A DNA stretch of 64,000 bases from Roseobacter sp. HKCCD6576-2 (GTDB taxonomy: Bacteria > Pseudomonadota > Alphaproteobacteria > Rhodobacterales > Rhodobacteraceae). The notes beneath the pieces were generated by a model. The model saw only the letters and a list, made by a program, of their open reading frames with translations, did not search any database and had not been told where the DNA came from. Below, one piece after another: positions 24,491 to 32,665 of this stretch. How positions within the stretch are numbered: the stretch's first letter is position 1; each line of letters opens with the position of its first letter. A program made the position numbers and the translations under genes. The stretch is taken from positions 1 to 64,000 of the forward strand of contig NZ_WVNW01000006.1 of NCBI RefSeq assembly GCF_013179285.1. The letters are read 5' to 3'.

Positions 24491-26837
24491 GGTAGAGATC
24501 CTCCGTCCAGAACTCAGGGTGGGTGGCCGCCCTCGCCAGCGCCGAGGCGCTGTGCTCCGATCCGGTTCGGCCAAGGATGGATAGGGCGGCAGGCCCCATC
24601 GGCAGACTGATGATGCGTCGGCCATGGGGTTGCATGAGGTAGAGGTCGCACTTGGGCTGAATGCGCGCCACGATGTCGATCTGCGCAGGCTCAAGGCCGA
24701 GATCACTGTATTGCGTTCGCGTGGCCCGTGTTTCGGCTTCCGGGTTCGGCAGGAAGATACGTGTCGGGCAACTCTCCAGGAGATCGGCCGTGATCTCGGC
24801 CCGGGCCGCATCAGCAACGGATTGGGTCGCCATGACCACGGCGATGTTGTTCTTGCGCCCTTCCTTCAGCCAGGACCGCAGGCGACGGACAAAAAGATCA
24901 TGGCCGAAGAAGGACCAAGCTTCGTCCAGCACGATGAGCGTCGGTCGACCGTCAAACCGCGCTTCCGTCTCGGCAAACACATAGTCGAGTGACAGGATCC
25001 GGACGGCCTCGCTGGCTTCCAGCATCGTATGGGTCTCGAACACGGTGAACCGGGACTGGCCAAGCGTGGCGGCGATATTTGCCCCGTCTTCATCGAAGAG
25101 GCCGGCCAAAGGCCCCTCGATCCAGGCCATGAGCACCTGCCGCAGGGCTTTGTCCTGCACAAATTCCCAGATCCGTTGCAGCGAGGCCGCCGGAGCGCCC
25201 GCATCACTGGCCGCCCGGGTCAGGCCCGAGAGGGCGGCCCTCAGTTCCGCCGCCTGATCCGGGGAGGGTTTGCCATCAAGGCCCATCTCCACCAGAGCGG
25301 TGAGCCAATCGAGACCCCATTGCTCGCCGAGGCGCGGCAAATGGGCGAGGGGTGCGATCCCGGTGCGCCCGGCGATACCTGGCTCGAGAAAGGCGCCCCC
25401 CATGGCCTTGCAGGCATGGGCGATCGAGCGCTGGCGGTCGAAATAGATGACCTGGGCATCCGGGTAGCGCAGCCATCCCGAGACGATCTGACCAAGCAGG
25501 ACCGATTTACCGGCCCCGGTCGGTCCGAAGATCAGCGTATGACCGACATCCCCATGATGGAGATTGAGGTGAAACCGCTCTCCGGTGCGCGCCCGCGCAG
25601 GCAACAAGGCCCATGTCTCTGGCGGCAGGCGAGGGGAGGGGCAGACGGGGCTACCTTGCCAGATGCCGCGCACCGGCATCAGATCCGCCATGGCTTGCGC
25701 GCGCATCAGCACCCGCCGTTCGTTGATGTCGATATGTCCGGGCAAGGCCGACAACAGGGCCGGCAAGGCGTTCCCGGTCTCATAGCGGAGCCGGTAGGCG
25801 GCATCATCGGCCGCCGCTTCCAGGATAGAAATGGCGTCGTTCAGGCCCCCGTCACCTTCGGCACGGGTTGCATGCAGGATGAATTGAGATGAATACCAAC
25901 CATGGCCTTCCTCTCCCCGTGACAGCCGCGCCAGCACGCCTTCGAGGCTGCCGGCCATCTGATCGCCATAGCGATCGCGGCGGCCATGGCTCTGGCCGCC
26001 GATATTCGCCATGAAATCGGCCGCAGCCTGCGTCCAGAACCGTTGCTGCCTGCGCACCTCGGCGCGGGCCGTGCGATTAGACAGGGCCTGGTAGCGCGTG
26101 ACCCATGTGAAGGGCAGTGGAAGGCTCTGGAACCGCTCCATGGGCAGGAGATCGTAGCGATTTGGCAGGCCCTCCAGCGACAGGATGGCCACGGAGCGGC
26201 CGTCGATCTGCAGACCCCCGGCGCGAGACGGTTGCCGAACATCGGCCCCAAGGAGACGATCGAGGCCCACCGGCAGATCATCGGGTCCGAACCTCGGCGC
26301 GGGGCTGCCCGGCGCAAGCAGGCCCGAGAGCGCTTCGCAAAACGGACAGGGGGCACTCACATGGGCCGGGCGAAGCCGGTCAAAGACCAAGGCAGATTTA
26401 AACCGGCTTTCCAGGCGGGTGCATTCCTGATCGAGGCGGGCGAGATCCTTTGACAGATCCCCATCATCGGAGGGCTGCAGGGAGAGGAAGACAAAGAGCC
26501 GATCCTCCCAGGTATCACCGCCATCGGCCAAGAGGAAATGCGCCTCCAGCGCCAGCAAATCGAGCGCGGCCTGGCCGGTTTCGCGCGGGATGTCGTCCGG
26601 ATCCGGGCGCCAGGGGCGACGGTTGTAAACCACCCACAGCGCTTCCCCGTCTGTCATCCCGCTCAGGGCAAAGCCAAGGTGGCGCAGACGTCCGGCCACA
26701 GCGTTCGGTTCCATGCTCTCCGTGTCGATGCCACTGACCTGCCATCCGGCCAGCAGGCTACGATCCTTGCAAAGCATGACACCCGGCGCGACCAGGACCT
26801 CCCAATTGAGGATGTCTATGAAGCGACGCACCGGCAT
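24441..26837 (-). CDS. trbE: TrbE/VirB4 secretion ATPase
   Basis: VirB4 is the large ATPase that powers pilus assembly and DNA transfer. The 798-residue product has the CagE/VirB4 N-terminal half, then the motor domain with Walker A GPTGAGKS (about 438-445), Walker B PTLIVLDEAWSFFG (about 632-645) and RNNIA/VVMATQSVADA-type arginine and sensor segments (KNNIAVVMATQSVADA). The ATG at 26837 overlaps the stop of the lipoprotein gene by one base (TGATG). No inactivating change is seen. Confidence 0.97.
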   Translation of the reverse strand: MPVRRFIDILNWEVLVAPGVMLCKDRSLLAGWQVSGIDTESMEPNAVAGRLRHLGFALSGMTDGEALWVVYNRRPWRPDPDDIPRETGQAALDLLALEAHFLLADGGDTWEDRLFVFLSLQPSDDGDLSKDLARLDQECTRLESRFKSALVFDRLRPAHVSAPCPFCEALSGLLAPGSPAPRFGPDDLPVGLDRLLGADVRQPSRAGGLQIDGRSVAILSLEGLPNRYDLLPMERFQSLPLPFTWVTRYQALSNRTARAEVRRQQRFWTQAAADFMANIGGQSHGRRDRYGDQMAGSLEGVLARLSRGEEGHGWYSSQFILHATRAEGDGGLNDAISILEAAADDAAYRLRYETGNALPALLSALPGHIDINERRVLMRAQAMADLMPVRGIWQGSPVCPSPRLPPETWALLPARARTGERFHLNLHHGDVGHTLIFGPTGAGKSVLLGQIVSGWLRYPDAQVIYFDRQRSIAHACKAMGGAFLEPGIAGRTGIAPLAHLPRLGEQWGLDWLTALVEMGLDGKPSPDQAAELRAALSGLTRAASDAGAPAASLQRIWEFVQDKALRQVLMAWIEGPLAGLFDEDGANIAATLGQSRFTVFETHTMLEASEAVRILSLDYVFAETEARFDGRPTLIVLDEAWSFFGHDLFVRRLRSWLKEGRKNNIAVVMATQSVADAARAEITADLLESCPTRIFLPNPEAETRATRTQYSDLGLEPAQIDIVARIQPKCDLYLMQPHGRRIISLPMGPAALSILGRTGSEHSASALARAATHPEFWTEDLYHDTDGNIDLRRASAAE

Positions 26838-27310
26838 CAAGGACGGCTCGCATAGGTGTCAGGAGCGAGATCCTGCACGCTGACCGCTGATGCCGCGATA
26901 ACGCCGGTACGGACCGGACTGTAGGATCGGCTGATCCGCAGGCTTTCGCCGATGCTGGCCACGGCCGAGACCGTATCGGCATCGATCCGGTCAATGCGGA
27001 TGTCGAAGGAGGCGCCGCCAAGGCCCATCTCATCGATCCGGAATCCAGCCTGACGGAGATAGTCCAGCGCATGGCGTTCGCACTCATTGGCCCGGGACGG
27101 AGCGAGAAGGACGGTCTGGCGCAGCGACACCCGGTTGTGGATCTCGCGGGCCATGTCAAAACCGATGGCGCAGTTCTGCGCGTCCGTCAGGCGCGCATCC
27201 CCAAACACGAAGCGGTTTTCCCCGAAGTTCGACGCGGACATGAAGAGCGTGTTCCCAGGGGTGCATCCCATGACCAGAAACAGGGTTGAGAGGAGGGCCG
27301 CCTTGCGCAT
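26837..27310 (-). CDS. trbH: TrbH/VirB7-like lipoprotein
   Basis: The 157-residue protein begins with a lipoprotein signal ending in the lipobox LVMGC (Cys at about 16). The mature part is compact with no other membrane segment (FRIDEMGLGGASFDIRIDRI). Its place between VirB9 and VirB4 genes and its size match TrbH, an outer-membrane lipoprotein that stabilises the core complex. The family match is by position and lipobox rather than strong sequence recognition. Confidence 0.75.
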   Translation of the reverse strand: MRKAALLSTLFLVMGCTPGNTLFMSASNFGENRFVFGDARLTDAQNCAIGFDMAREIHNRVSLRQTVLLAPSRANECERHALDYLRQAGFRIDEMGLGGASFDIRIDRIDADTVSAVASIGESLRISRSYSPVRTGVIAASAVSVQDLAPDTYASRP

Positions 27311-28569
27311 CAGTCGCGGCCTCCCCGGATGCGGATGCGGGTGCGCCCGGCCTGCAACCAGATGTCACGAATGACCCGATCGGCCACCAGGCGTGTGCCA
27401 CCCCGCGTCACACGCGTGTTCAGGGCGGCATTGCTTTCGCCCGGACCTCCCACGATGGCGGGCAGTTCGCCGCGGTAGTCGGGATGCAGATCGATATAGG
27501 TTCGCTCCCCATCGGAGAAGACGCGCACCGGGCGGAAGGGGGCCCGCCCATCGATCCGGAAGCTGAAGTTCAGCTGGTCTGCTTCCAACGCCCCTGTGCT
27601 TGTCTCAACGCCCCGTGCGGCCAGGCGGGCCTGCCGGGCGTCTTCGGCCGCCCGGGCCGCGGCAGCCGCGGCTTGGGCCTCTTCGCGTTCCTCGGCCGCA
27701 CGGGCGGCAATCGCCTCCGCGATTTGTTGTGCTTCCGTGTCCGGATAGTGGAAAGACAGGATCGGCGTGTGGATCGACGGATCATTGACGAGCGTGATGG
27801 TGTAGAGGCGGCGATCGGTTGGGATCACGATATTGGTGCTGCTGGCGTCGTCGGCTGGCTTGATCTCCAGAACGATGGTTTCCGGACCGCTGCCCTGGAC
27901 TTTCGCGGCCACTTGCCAGCGGACCGCATCTCCCCAGGAGGGCGTATCGGTCAGCTCTTCGCCGGGTTCGAGTTCGATGTAGCAGACCGTCAGAGGAGAG
28001 CAGAACGCGGTGGGGATCGACTCGCCAAAAGTGGTGACGACCCGGCCAGCCTGTCCGAGTGTAACCGGTCCGGTGCGGTCTCCCCATGCGGCGGAGGCTT
28101 CCCGTGTGCGCCCGGCCTGATCCAATGGGGCAGGGGTGGGCGTGCCGCCCTGCACAAGCTCTGCGAGCCATTCAGTGTAGCCGAGGGTGGTCAGACCTGT
28201 GGCCACGGCCAGCCGCCACAGCTCCGCCAGCATGTCCTGAGGGTCGCTGGATACAGGAGTAGTTGCGGGCGGCGCAGGAGGTGCGAGCGGTTCCGGTGGT
28301 GCCAGAACGTCCGGGGCGGGTATAACTGTCTCTACAGAGGAGCCCGGCGCGGGGGGCTCTGCCTGCATGGCGGGTGGCGTGATCTGAGGCTCCTCGCTTG
28401 CACCGGGTATGGCGTTGAGCAAGTCAGTACCGATCCCGGGCACATCAGATGGCTGCGCCGCGGCGTCCAAGCCCATTGCGACCGCAATCCCGATACAGAG
28501 GGCAGCAGGGATCCGGCGGACAGGACCGGCAGAGCAGGCGAGTTGTGAAGACCACCGACGTCGCATCAT
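27310..28569 (-). CDS. trbG: TrbG/VirB9 outer-membrane core protein
   Basis: VirB9 forms the outer-membrane layer with VirB7 and VirB10. The 419-residue product has a signal peptide, a Pro-rich segment to about residue 110, the conserved N-terminal beta domain (FCSPLTVCYIELEPGEELTD, TNIVIPTDRRLYTITL) and the C-terminal beta domain (FRPVRVFSDGERTYIDL). An Ala/Glu-rich helical linker at about 285-320 (REEAQAAAAAARAAEDARQA) joins them and is unusually long. The ATG directly abuts the trbC stop. Confidence 0.93.
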   Translation of the reverse strand: MMRRRWSSQLACSAGPVRRIPAALCIGIAVAMGLDAAAQPSDVPGIGTDLLNAIPGASEEPQITPPAMQAEPPAPGSSVETVIPAPDVLAPPEPLAPPAPPATTPVSSDPQDMLAELWRLAVATGLTTLGYTEWLAELVQGGTPTPAPLDQAGRTREASAAWGDRTGPVTLGQAGRVVTTFGESIPTAFCSPLTVCYIELEPGEELTDTPSWGDAVRWQVAAKVQGSGPETIVLEIKPADDASSTNIVIPTDRRLYTITLVNDPSIHTPILSFHYPDTEAQQIAEAIAARAAEEREEAQAAAAAARAAEDARQARLAARGVETSTGALEADQLNFSFRIDGRAPFRPVRVFSDGERTYIDLHPDYRGELPAIVGGPGESNAALNTRVTRGGTRLVADRVIRDIWLQAGRTRIRIRGGRD

Positions 28570-29001
28570 TCAGTGCGCCTCGCGGTCTGAGGTGGGTCGC
28601 GCAATCCCGGTGATCGGGTCCTGCGCCATAACGACTGTTTGGCTGCGGTCTGTCACAACGTCCGGGGGGAGGGTGACGCCCCTGTTGCCGCCAAAGAGGT
28701 TCCCGAGCACCGTGTCCGCCAGGATCACGATGCCGCCCGCCACAACGATGATCGGCAGGCGGCGCGCAAAGCCGTTGAACTCGCCGCCAAGAGCAAGGAT
28801 TCCGACCGAGACCACCAGCGCGACGATCACAACCATGTAGGCGAACGGTCCGGTGATGAAGTCCACGAAGTTGGTCAGAGGGCTGTCGAAGCCGAAGATG
28901 TCGTCCCCCGCCAACGCGGGTTGTGACGTCATCAAAACCACCAGAAGCCCGGTGAAGAGGGGGGATGTGGGAACGCAGCGCGTGCCGTCACGACTTGACA
29001 T
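28570..29001 (-). CDS. trbC: TrbC/VirB2-like pilin
   Basis: The 143-residue protein has an N-terminal signal (LLVVLMTSQPALAGDD) and two hydrophobic helices (FAYMVVIVALVVSVGILALG; RRLPIIVVAGGIVILADTVL), the VirB2/TrbC pilin plan. A polar tail of about 35 residues follows and may be cleaved. The ATG at 29001 overlaps the virB11 gene by 14 bases. The TraF peptidase in this module is a plausible maturation enzyme. Confidence 0.88.
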   Translation of the reverse strand: MSSRDGTRCVPTSPLFTGLLVVLMTSQPALAGDDIFGFDSPLTNFVDFITGPFAYMVVIVALVVSVGILALGGEFNGFARRLPIIVVAGGIVILADTVLGNLFGGNRGVTLPPDVVTDRSQTVVMAQDPITGIARPTSDREAH

Positions 29002-29908
29002 AAGCAATCTCCATTTTTGGGGGATGTCCGGGTTGACGTTGCGCCATGTGGATCGAGGTCAGCTCGGGATGTGCATGGCCACGCTTGAGAAAGACGATCA
29101 TGTCGGTGGCCTGTAGCAGGATCGGCACGGGGTCCGTGGTCAGCACTTCGCTGGCCAGCAATTGCAGCCGCGGCATTACCTCTGGTGCAGAATTGGCATG
29201 CAGCGTCACGAAGCCGCCGGGATGGCCCGTGTTCCATGCCTTGACGAGGGTCATGAGTACCTTGCCTTCGCGCACCTCGCCCACGACGATACGATCAGGC
29301 GCCTGCCGTAGAGCAGAGACCAGCAGGCGGTCCATGCTGATCGTGTCGCTGGTCATTAGTGCCACCGTGTTGGCCAGTGGCGACCGGATCTCCGCTGTGT
29401 CTTCGATGGTGATAAGCCGGGTCTGGGGTTGCGTTGACGCCAGATGACGCAGGCACCCATTGAGCAGCGTGGTCTTGCCCGATCCGGTTGCCCCCGCGAT
29501 CAGTATGTTCGCCTTGTCGGCGATCGCGGCCTCAATCATGTCGCGCGGTTCGCGATCCGGAATGCACTCCTCAAGCGTGAACACCTGGTCGGAGTGCCGG
29601 CGGATCGAAAAGCAGGGCCCATCCACAACAGGGGGCAAAAGCGCTTCCACGCGATGCGGCGTGCCTGGTATGCGGCCCGAAAAGATCGGCACATCCGTGG
29701 TGACTCCGGTCCCGGTCATGGTGGCGCACCAGCGGATGAAATGCTCAGCGCGGTGCCGATCCAGCTGACCCCAACGCGCGGGATCTGCACCGAAGCGTTC
29801 CACATAGACCGTGCCGCAGGGATTGGCGCTGATCTCCACGACAGCCGATTCGGACAGAACGTCGGAGAGCGAACCGAGGATCTGGGGCAGGGAGGTTGCG
29901 CCATTCAT
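28988..29908 (-). CDS. trbB: TrbB/VirB11 secretion ATPase
   Basis: This hexameric cytoplasmic ATPase of the VirB11/PulE class switches the VirB machine between pilus assembly and DNA transfer. The 306-residue product has Walker A GATGSGKT (about 139-146), an Asp box (LITIEDTAEI), Walker B-type DRIVVGEVREG and the His box (GHPGGFVTLHANSA). It begins with an ATGA overlap on the upstream small membrane-protein gene. Confidence 0.96.
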   Translation of the reverse strand: MNGATSLPQILGSLSDVLSESAVVEISANPCGTVYVERFGADPARWGQLDRHRAEHFIRWCATMTGTGVTTDVPIFSGRIPGTPHRVEALLPPVVDGPCFSIRRHSDQVFTLEECIPDREPRDMIEAAIADKANILIAGATGSGKTTLLNGCLRHLASTQPQTRLITIEDTAEIRSPLANTVALMTSDTISMDRLLVSALRQAPDRIVVGEVREGKVLMTLVKAWNTGHPGGFVTLHANSAPEVMPRLQLLASEVLTTDPVPILLQATDMIVFLKRGHAHPELTSIHMAQRQPGHPPKMEIAYVKS

Positions 29909-30063
29909 GGCGCTGCCTCCGCTGATCCGGTCTGGCCCTGCGGAGCATCGGTCGCGACCACCGTGAACCAGTGATTTACATCATCCAGAGACACGATGAC
30001 AGCAAGGACAATTGCGGCCGCGATGGCGAGCAAGGCATAGTCTGACCAGTTCAGGTCGGACAT
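29905..30063 (-). CDS. Small single-pass membrane protein heading the trb operon
   Basis: The 52-residue protein has one membrane helix (about residues 9-26, ALLAIAAAIVLAVIVSL) and a short polar C terminus. It is not a family I recognise. It is the first gene of the minus-strand operon, coupled by ATGA to virB11, and lies where a VirB1- or VirB2-type gene is often found, but it resembles neither. Translation is supported by the overlap. The function is unknown. Confidence 0.65.
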   Translation of the reverse strand: MSDLNWSDYALLAIAAAIVLAVIVSLDDVNHWFTVVATDAPQGQTGSAEAAP

Positions 30064-30179
30064 CACAGGCCTCCCTTCAGAGAAACCTTGCAATGCGGGC
30101 CCGATTGGCGGGACATTGCTGGAACGGGACCGCGGCATGCGATCCGGAGAGCCGTCAGCACACGAGGAGCAGACCCGAG

Positions 30180-30623
30180 ATGACCGACGATTCTGGCCAG
30201 ACCATCCCTTACGGCGTCCTCGACGAGGCCCTGATGCGGCCGCCGCTGGTCCTCGGCTGTGAGCGTGTGCCCTTTGTCATCACCATTGGCATCAGCGCCT
30301 TTGCGACGGTTGTCGTGTTCGGTCTGACGCTGAGCGGGCTTTTCGCCGGCATCCTTCTGGCTCTGGCTGGGATCAGCCTGTTGCGGCGCCTGACCAATTT
30401 CGATCCGCTCTTCTTTGCCACCCGCATCGAGGCGGCAAAGTATCCCCGCCATATGCCTGATGTTCTGCCGGACACCGCCTTGCCGCTGCACCTGCCCTTC
30501 GTCGGATATGAAGACCCGCCAAGCAGAAGCGAGGTGTCCCTGGCCCGGACGAGCGTTGCGGTCGCGCTCCTGATCATTCTGACCTTGATCCTCACCGCGC
30601 TGGTGCCCATGATCACGCTCTGA
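30180..30623 (+). CDS. trbD: VirB3/TrbD-like inner-membrane protein, divergent from the trb operon
   Basis: The 147-residue protein has the VirB3 signature LMRPPLVLGCERVPF followed by a helical hairpin (ISAFATVVVFGLTLSGLFAG, ILLALAGISLLRRL) and NFDPLFFATRIEAAKY. A third hydrophobic segment ends the protein (SVAVALLIILTLILTALVPM), making it longer than a typical VirB3 of about 100 residues. VirB3 works with VirB4. In canonical trb operons it sits between virB2 and virB4, but here it is alone on the plus strand. The start at 30180 follows GAGGAGCAGACCCGAG. Confidence 0.85.
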   Translation: MTDDSGQTIPYGVLDEALMRPPLVLGCERVPFVITIGISAFATVVVFGLTLSGLFAGILLALAGISLLRRLTNFDPLFFATRIEAAKYPRHMPDVLPDTALPLHLPFVGYEDPPSRSEVSLARTSVAVALLIILTLILTALVPMITL

Positions 30624-30627
30624 CAGA

Positions 30628-30837
30628 TCACCTGTGCGCATTGGTCTGCCCCCGCTTGTCCTCGATTCGCTGGAGCTCCTGCGGTGAAAGAGGCTTGCCC
30701 CGCTTCTCCAGGCCACCGAACAGGATGCTGACATCGCCGTTGTCGTGAGCACGCGCGCGCAGGCCTCCAATCAGCCGCCCGGCGAACGGGCTGACAATCG
30801 CGGCCGTCCTGGGCGCGGATTTGGGATCCGAGATCAC
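30628..30837 (-). CDS. Small hypothetical protein coupled to the nuclease gene
   Basis: The 69-residue soluble protein (ISDPKSAPRTAAIVSPFAGR at its start, GGLEKRGKPLSPQELQRIED later) is not one I recognise. The start is a GTG at 30835-30837 that overlaps the nuclease TGA (GTGA), with GGAGGGG just upstream, which argues for real translation. It converges with virB3, four bases away. The function is unknown. Confidence 0.6.
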   Translation of the reverse strand: MISDPKSAPRTAAIVSPFAGRLIGGLRARAHDNGDVSILFGGLEKRGKPLSPQELQRIEDKRGQTNAHR

Positions 30838-31325
30838 CTGACGCCCCTCCGCCAGTCCCAAGGCGCAACAAACCGGCCCTGCCATAGCCCACGGCGGGCG
30901 TTCCGGGCCGCCACTTCCTGGGGCACAAAGTCTGTCGAGAACCGCCGATAGGCGAGGGCATGACCTTCCGACACAAGCCACGCGTTGAGATTGACCCCAC
31001 CCGCGTGACACACGGCCAGGTATCGCCCGTAAAGGTCCCGCCCGCGGGTTTCGCAGCTGATCGATTGGGTTCCGATCCGGGCCTTGAGTTGCTCCCCGGC
31101 GATGCGGCCACAGGGATAGGCGCGGCCGGTGGCATCATCGCAATACTGACGGGCTTCGGCTGCATCGATGCCATAGAGGCTGATCTCCACAGAGCCGAGG
31201 ACCAGGCGGTCGCCGTCCTTGACGTTCGCTTGACCGCGGAGGACCTGATCACCCGCTGCTGGCAAGGCGAGGCAGGTCATCACCGTCAGAGCCAGGCTGC
31301 CAGTTATGTTTCGCAACGGGGTCAA
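30834..31325 (-). CDS. Secreted thermonuclease (SNase-fold) protein
   Basis: The 163-residue product has a signal peptide (TGSLALTVMTCLALPAAG) and a staphylococcal-nuclease OB-fold domain: VKDGDRLVLGSVEISLYGID, AAEARQYC, GRDLYGRYLAVC with the catalytic-type Arg, and LNAWLVSEGHALAYRRF. Nucleases of this kind are frequent in ICEs and conjugative plasmids. The best start is a TTG at 31323-31325 overlapping the upstream TGA (TTGA); an in-frame ATG at 31280 would cut the signal peptide. A periplasmic or secreted location is inferred. Confidence 0.8.
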   Translation of the reverse strand: MTPLRNITGSLALTVMTCLALPAAGDQVLRGQANVKDGDRLVLGSVEISLYGIDAAEARQYCDDATGRAYPCGRIAGEQLKARIGTQSISCETRGRDLYGRYLAVCHAGGVNLNAWLVSEGHALAYRRFSTDFVPQEVAARNARRGLWQGRFVAPWDWRRGVR

Positions 31326-31522
31326 ACCTGATCCCCATCGGTGGGCTTTGGCGGGAAGGCCAGCAACTCGGTCGCCCCAACCGGGAAGTCCAGCTTGATG
31401 GTGAAGAAGATCTCGCCGCTCTCGCGCTGCGTGTTTTCGAACATGACCCCAACGCGACGATAGCGTGTGGTGCCATCCTTGCCGGTGATGGGAACCGAGA
31501 TCGGGTAGTGGGTGGCCATCAT
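31322..31522 (-). CDS. DUF736-family protein
   Basis: The 66-residue protein is a short beta-rich DUF736-like protein (TTRYRRVGVMFENTQRESGE, FFTIKLDFPVGATELLAFPP). DUF736 genes are common next to conjugation genes in alphaproteobacterial islands, but the function is unknown. The ATG at 31522 is preceded by AAAGGATCACC. It heads a three-gene minus-strand operon with the nuclease and the small hypothetical gene. Confidence 0.75.
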   Translation of the reverse strand: MMATHYPISVPITGKDGTTRYRRVGVMFENTQRESGEIFFTIKLDFPVGATELLAFPPKPTDGDQV

Positions 31523-31578
31523 GGTGATCCTTTCGTTGCAGGTGGTGGTGTTTCATATAACCATTTGAAAAAATGTAA
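31523..31578 (-). promoter_or_regulatory. AT-rich promoter region upstream of the DUF736 operon
   Basis: The gap between the pilus operon's 3' end and the DUF736 gene, with the adjoining 31579-31620, is far more AT-rich than its surroundings (runs such as AAAAAATGTAATTAAAAATG on the plus strand). A promoter for the minus-strand DUF736 operon is likely here, for example around TTATAT at about 31555-31560. I cannot assign -35 and -10 with confidence. Confidence 0.35.
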
Positions 31579-32115
31579 TTAAAAATGTCCGAGAATATAG
31601 ATTATGTTAAATTTGGACATCATGGCGAAGCGGCTTTCAGGCCAAAGACCAACGCCGACACGGCCTATGAACACCGGGATCGCGGCCGCCATTGCGGGCA
31701 CCGCAGCCGGATACGTCGAGCGAAAGGCCCGTTTGCCGCGCGCCACGCTGTAGGACACGCTGATCAAGGCCCCGAAGAACACGAACAGGGCCAACAGGAG
31801 CGGCGTGAAGAGCGGTCCGCCGATCACACCAAGCAGCGCAAAGAGACCGATGTCGCCCAAGCTGATGCCGGATGGACGGACCAGCCGTACCACCATCGCG
31901 GTTACGCCCACCAACGCTCCCACGGCGAGCGAGATAACGGCGCCATGAGGGTCCTCGACACCCCATATGACAAAGAACGCGAGCGCGTTGATCCACAGCA
32001 TCAGGGCTGGGTCGATCTCGAACCGGGTTGCGTCATCCCAGGCAATGCAGATCATGAGCATCCCGGTGACGAGTGCTGCGCATATCATGACGATGTCGGT
32101 AAACCCGCCTACCAT
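31579..32115 (-). CDS. pilU: A24 prepilin peptidase (PilU-like)
   Basis: This aspartyl membrane protease cleaves prepilin leaders. The 178-residue product has about six hydrophobic segments and both catalytic Asp motifs: AWDDATRFEIDP near residue 27 and ISLGDIGLFALLG near residue 87. It lacks the N-terminal methylase cytoplasmic loop, like CpaA/TadV and R64 PilU. The last dozen residues (SKFNIIYILGHF) are encoded in an AT-rich stretch unlike the rest of the gene. It is the last gene of the pilus operon, and its substrates are presumably the three prepilin-like proteins upstream. Confidence 0.85.
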   Translation of the reverse strand: MVGGFTDIVMICAALVTGMLMICIAWDDATRFEIDPALMLWINALAFFVIWGVEDPHGAVISLAVGALVGVTAMVVRLVRPSGISLGDIGLFALLGVIGGPLFTPLLLALFVFFGALISVSYSVARGKRAFRSTYPAAVPAMAAAIPVFIGRVGVGLWPESRFAMMSKFNIIYILGHF

Positions 32116-32297
32116 GCCGGTTCCTTTCTTAAACCCAATCTTGCGATTGAATGGGCGGGCCGCAGCTTGAAGGACTGGAGATTTAGTCCGACGGCCCGCC
32201 CCTCACAACGCCGCCTCATCCACGAAAGCGACGTCGGAGACCGGGATGAGAATGGCCGGGATCCGGACAAGCATCGTTGACGTTCTGCGACGCTCAT
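32109..32297 (-). CDS. Doubtful small ORF between pilus genes
   Basis: A 62-codon ORF starts with an ATGA overlap on the upstream gene, preceded by GGGAGGG, and overlaps the peptidase gene by 7 bases. That spacing suggests translation. However, its composition is poor (Arg/Ser-rich, no domain), and another frame inside the same stretch reads MLVRIPAILIPVSDVAFV with better codon usage before an early stop. This may be a decayed gene or a very short peptide gene. Confidence 0.3.
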   Translation of the reverse strand: MSVAERQRCLSGSRPFSSRSPTSLSWMRRRCEGRAVGLNLQSFKLRPAHSIARLGLRKEPAW

Positions 32298-32665
32298 TCG
32301 ATAGCCCTCCCGGATCCTGGCCGACCTGCCCCATTTGATGGGGGGCTTTGTTCGGTGCCGCTTGGGTTCGGCTGGAACAGGGCCGGCAGCTGCCCGCAGA
32401 TGGGGGCGAGCAATGTTGTCGTGCAGGTTGCGATATGGCGGCGCTGTCGCAACGCGCTTTCGGGATCGACGCGGGCGGCCCGAAGAAACTCGCCCTGCCA
32501 GATAGTCAGCTCGCGCAAGGTTTCGAGATCCCGCTCCAGGCGGTCGATCTCGATGGCGAGCGCGCTTCGCACATCCGCATCTCGCGGGTTGGTCTGAGCC
32601 TGCGCGGCCGCCCCAAGACACAGGGTGAGCACCAGCACTTGATATGCGATCAGACGGATCACCAT
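32294..32665 (-). CDS. Small secreted protein of the pilus operon
   Basis: The 123-residue protein has a signal peptide (LIAYQVLVLTLCLGAAAQAQ) and a short helical mature part (LAIEIDRLERDLETLRELTI) with two Cys in TCTTTLLAPIC that could form a disulfide. I do not recognise the family. It overlaps the PilV-like gene upstream by 7 bases, so it belongs to the pilus transcript. Confidence 0.6.
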   Translation of the reverse strand: MVIRLIAYQVLVLTLCLGAAAQAQTNPRDADVRSALAIEIDRLERDLETLRELTIWQGEFLRAARVDPESALRQRRHIATCTTTLLAPICGQLPALFQPNPSGTEQSPPSNGAGRPGSGRAIE

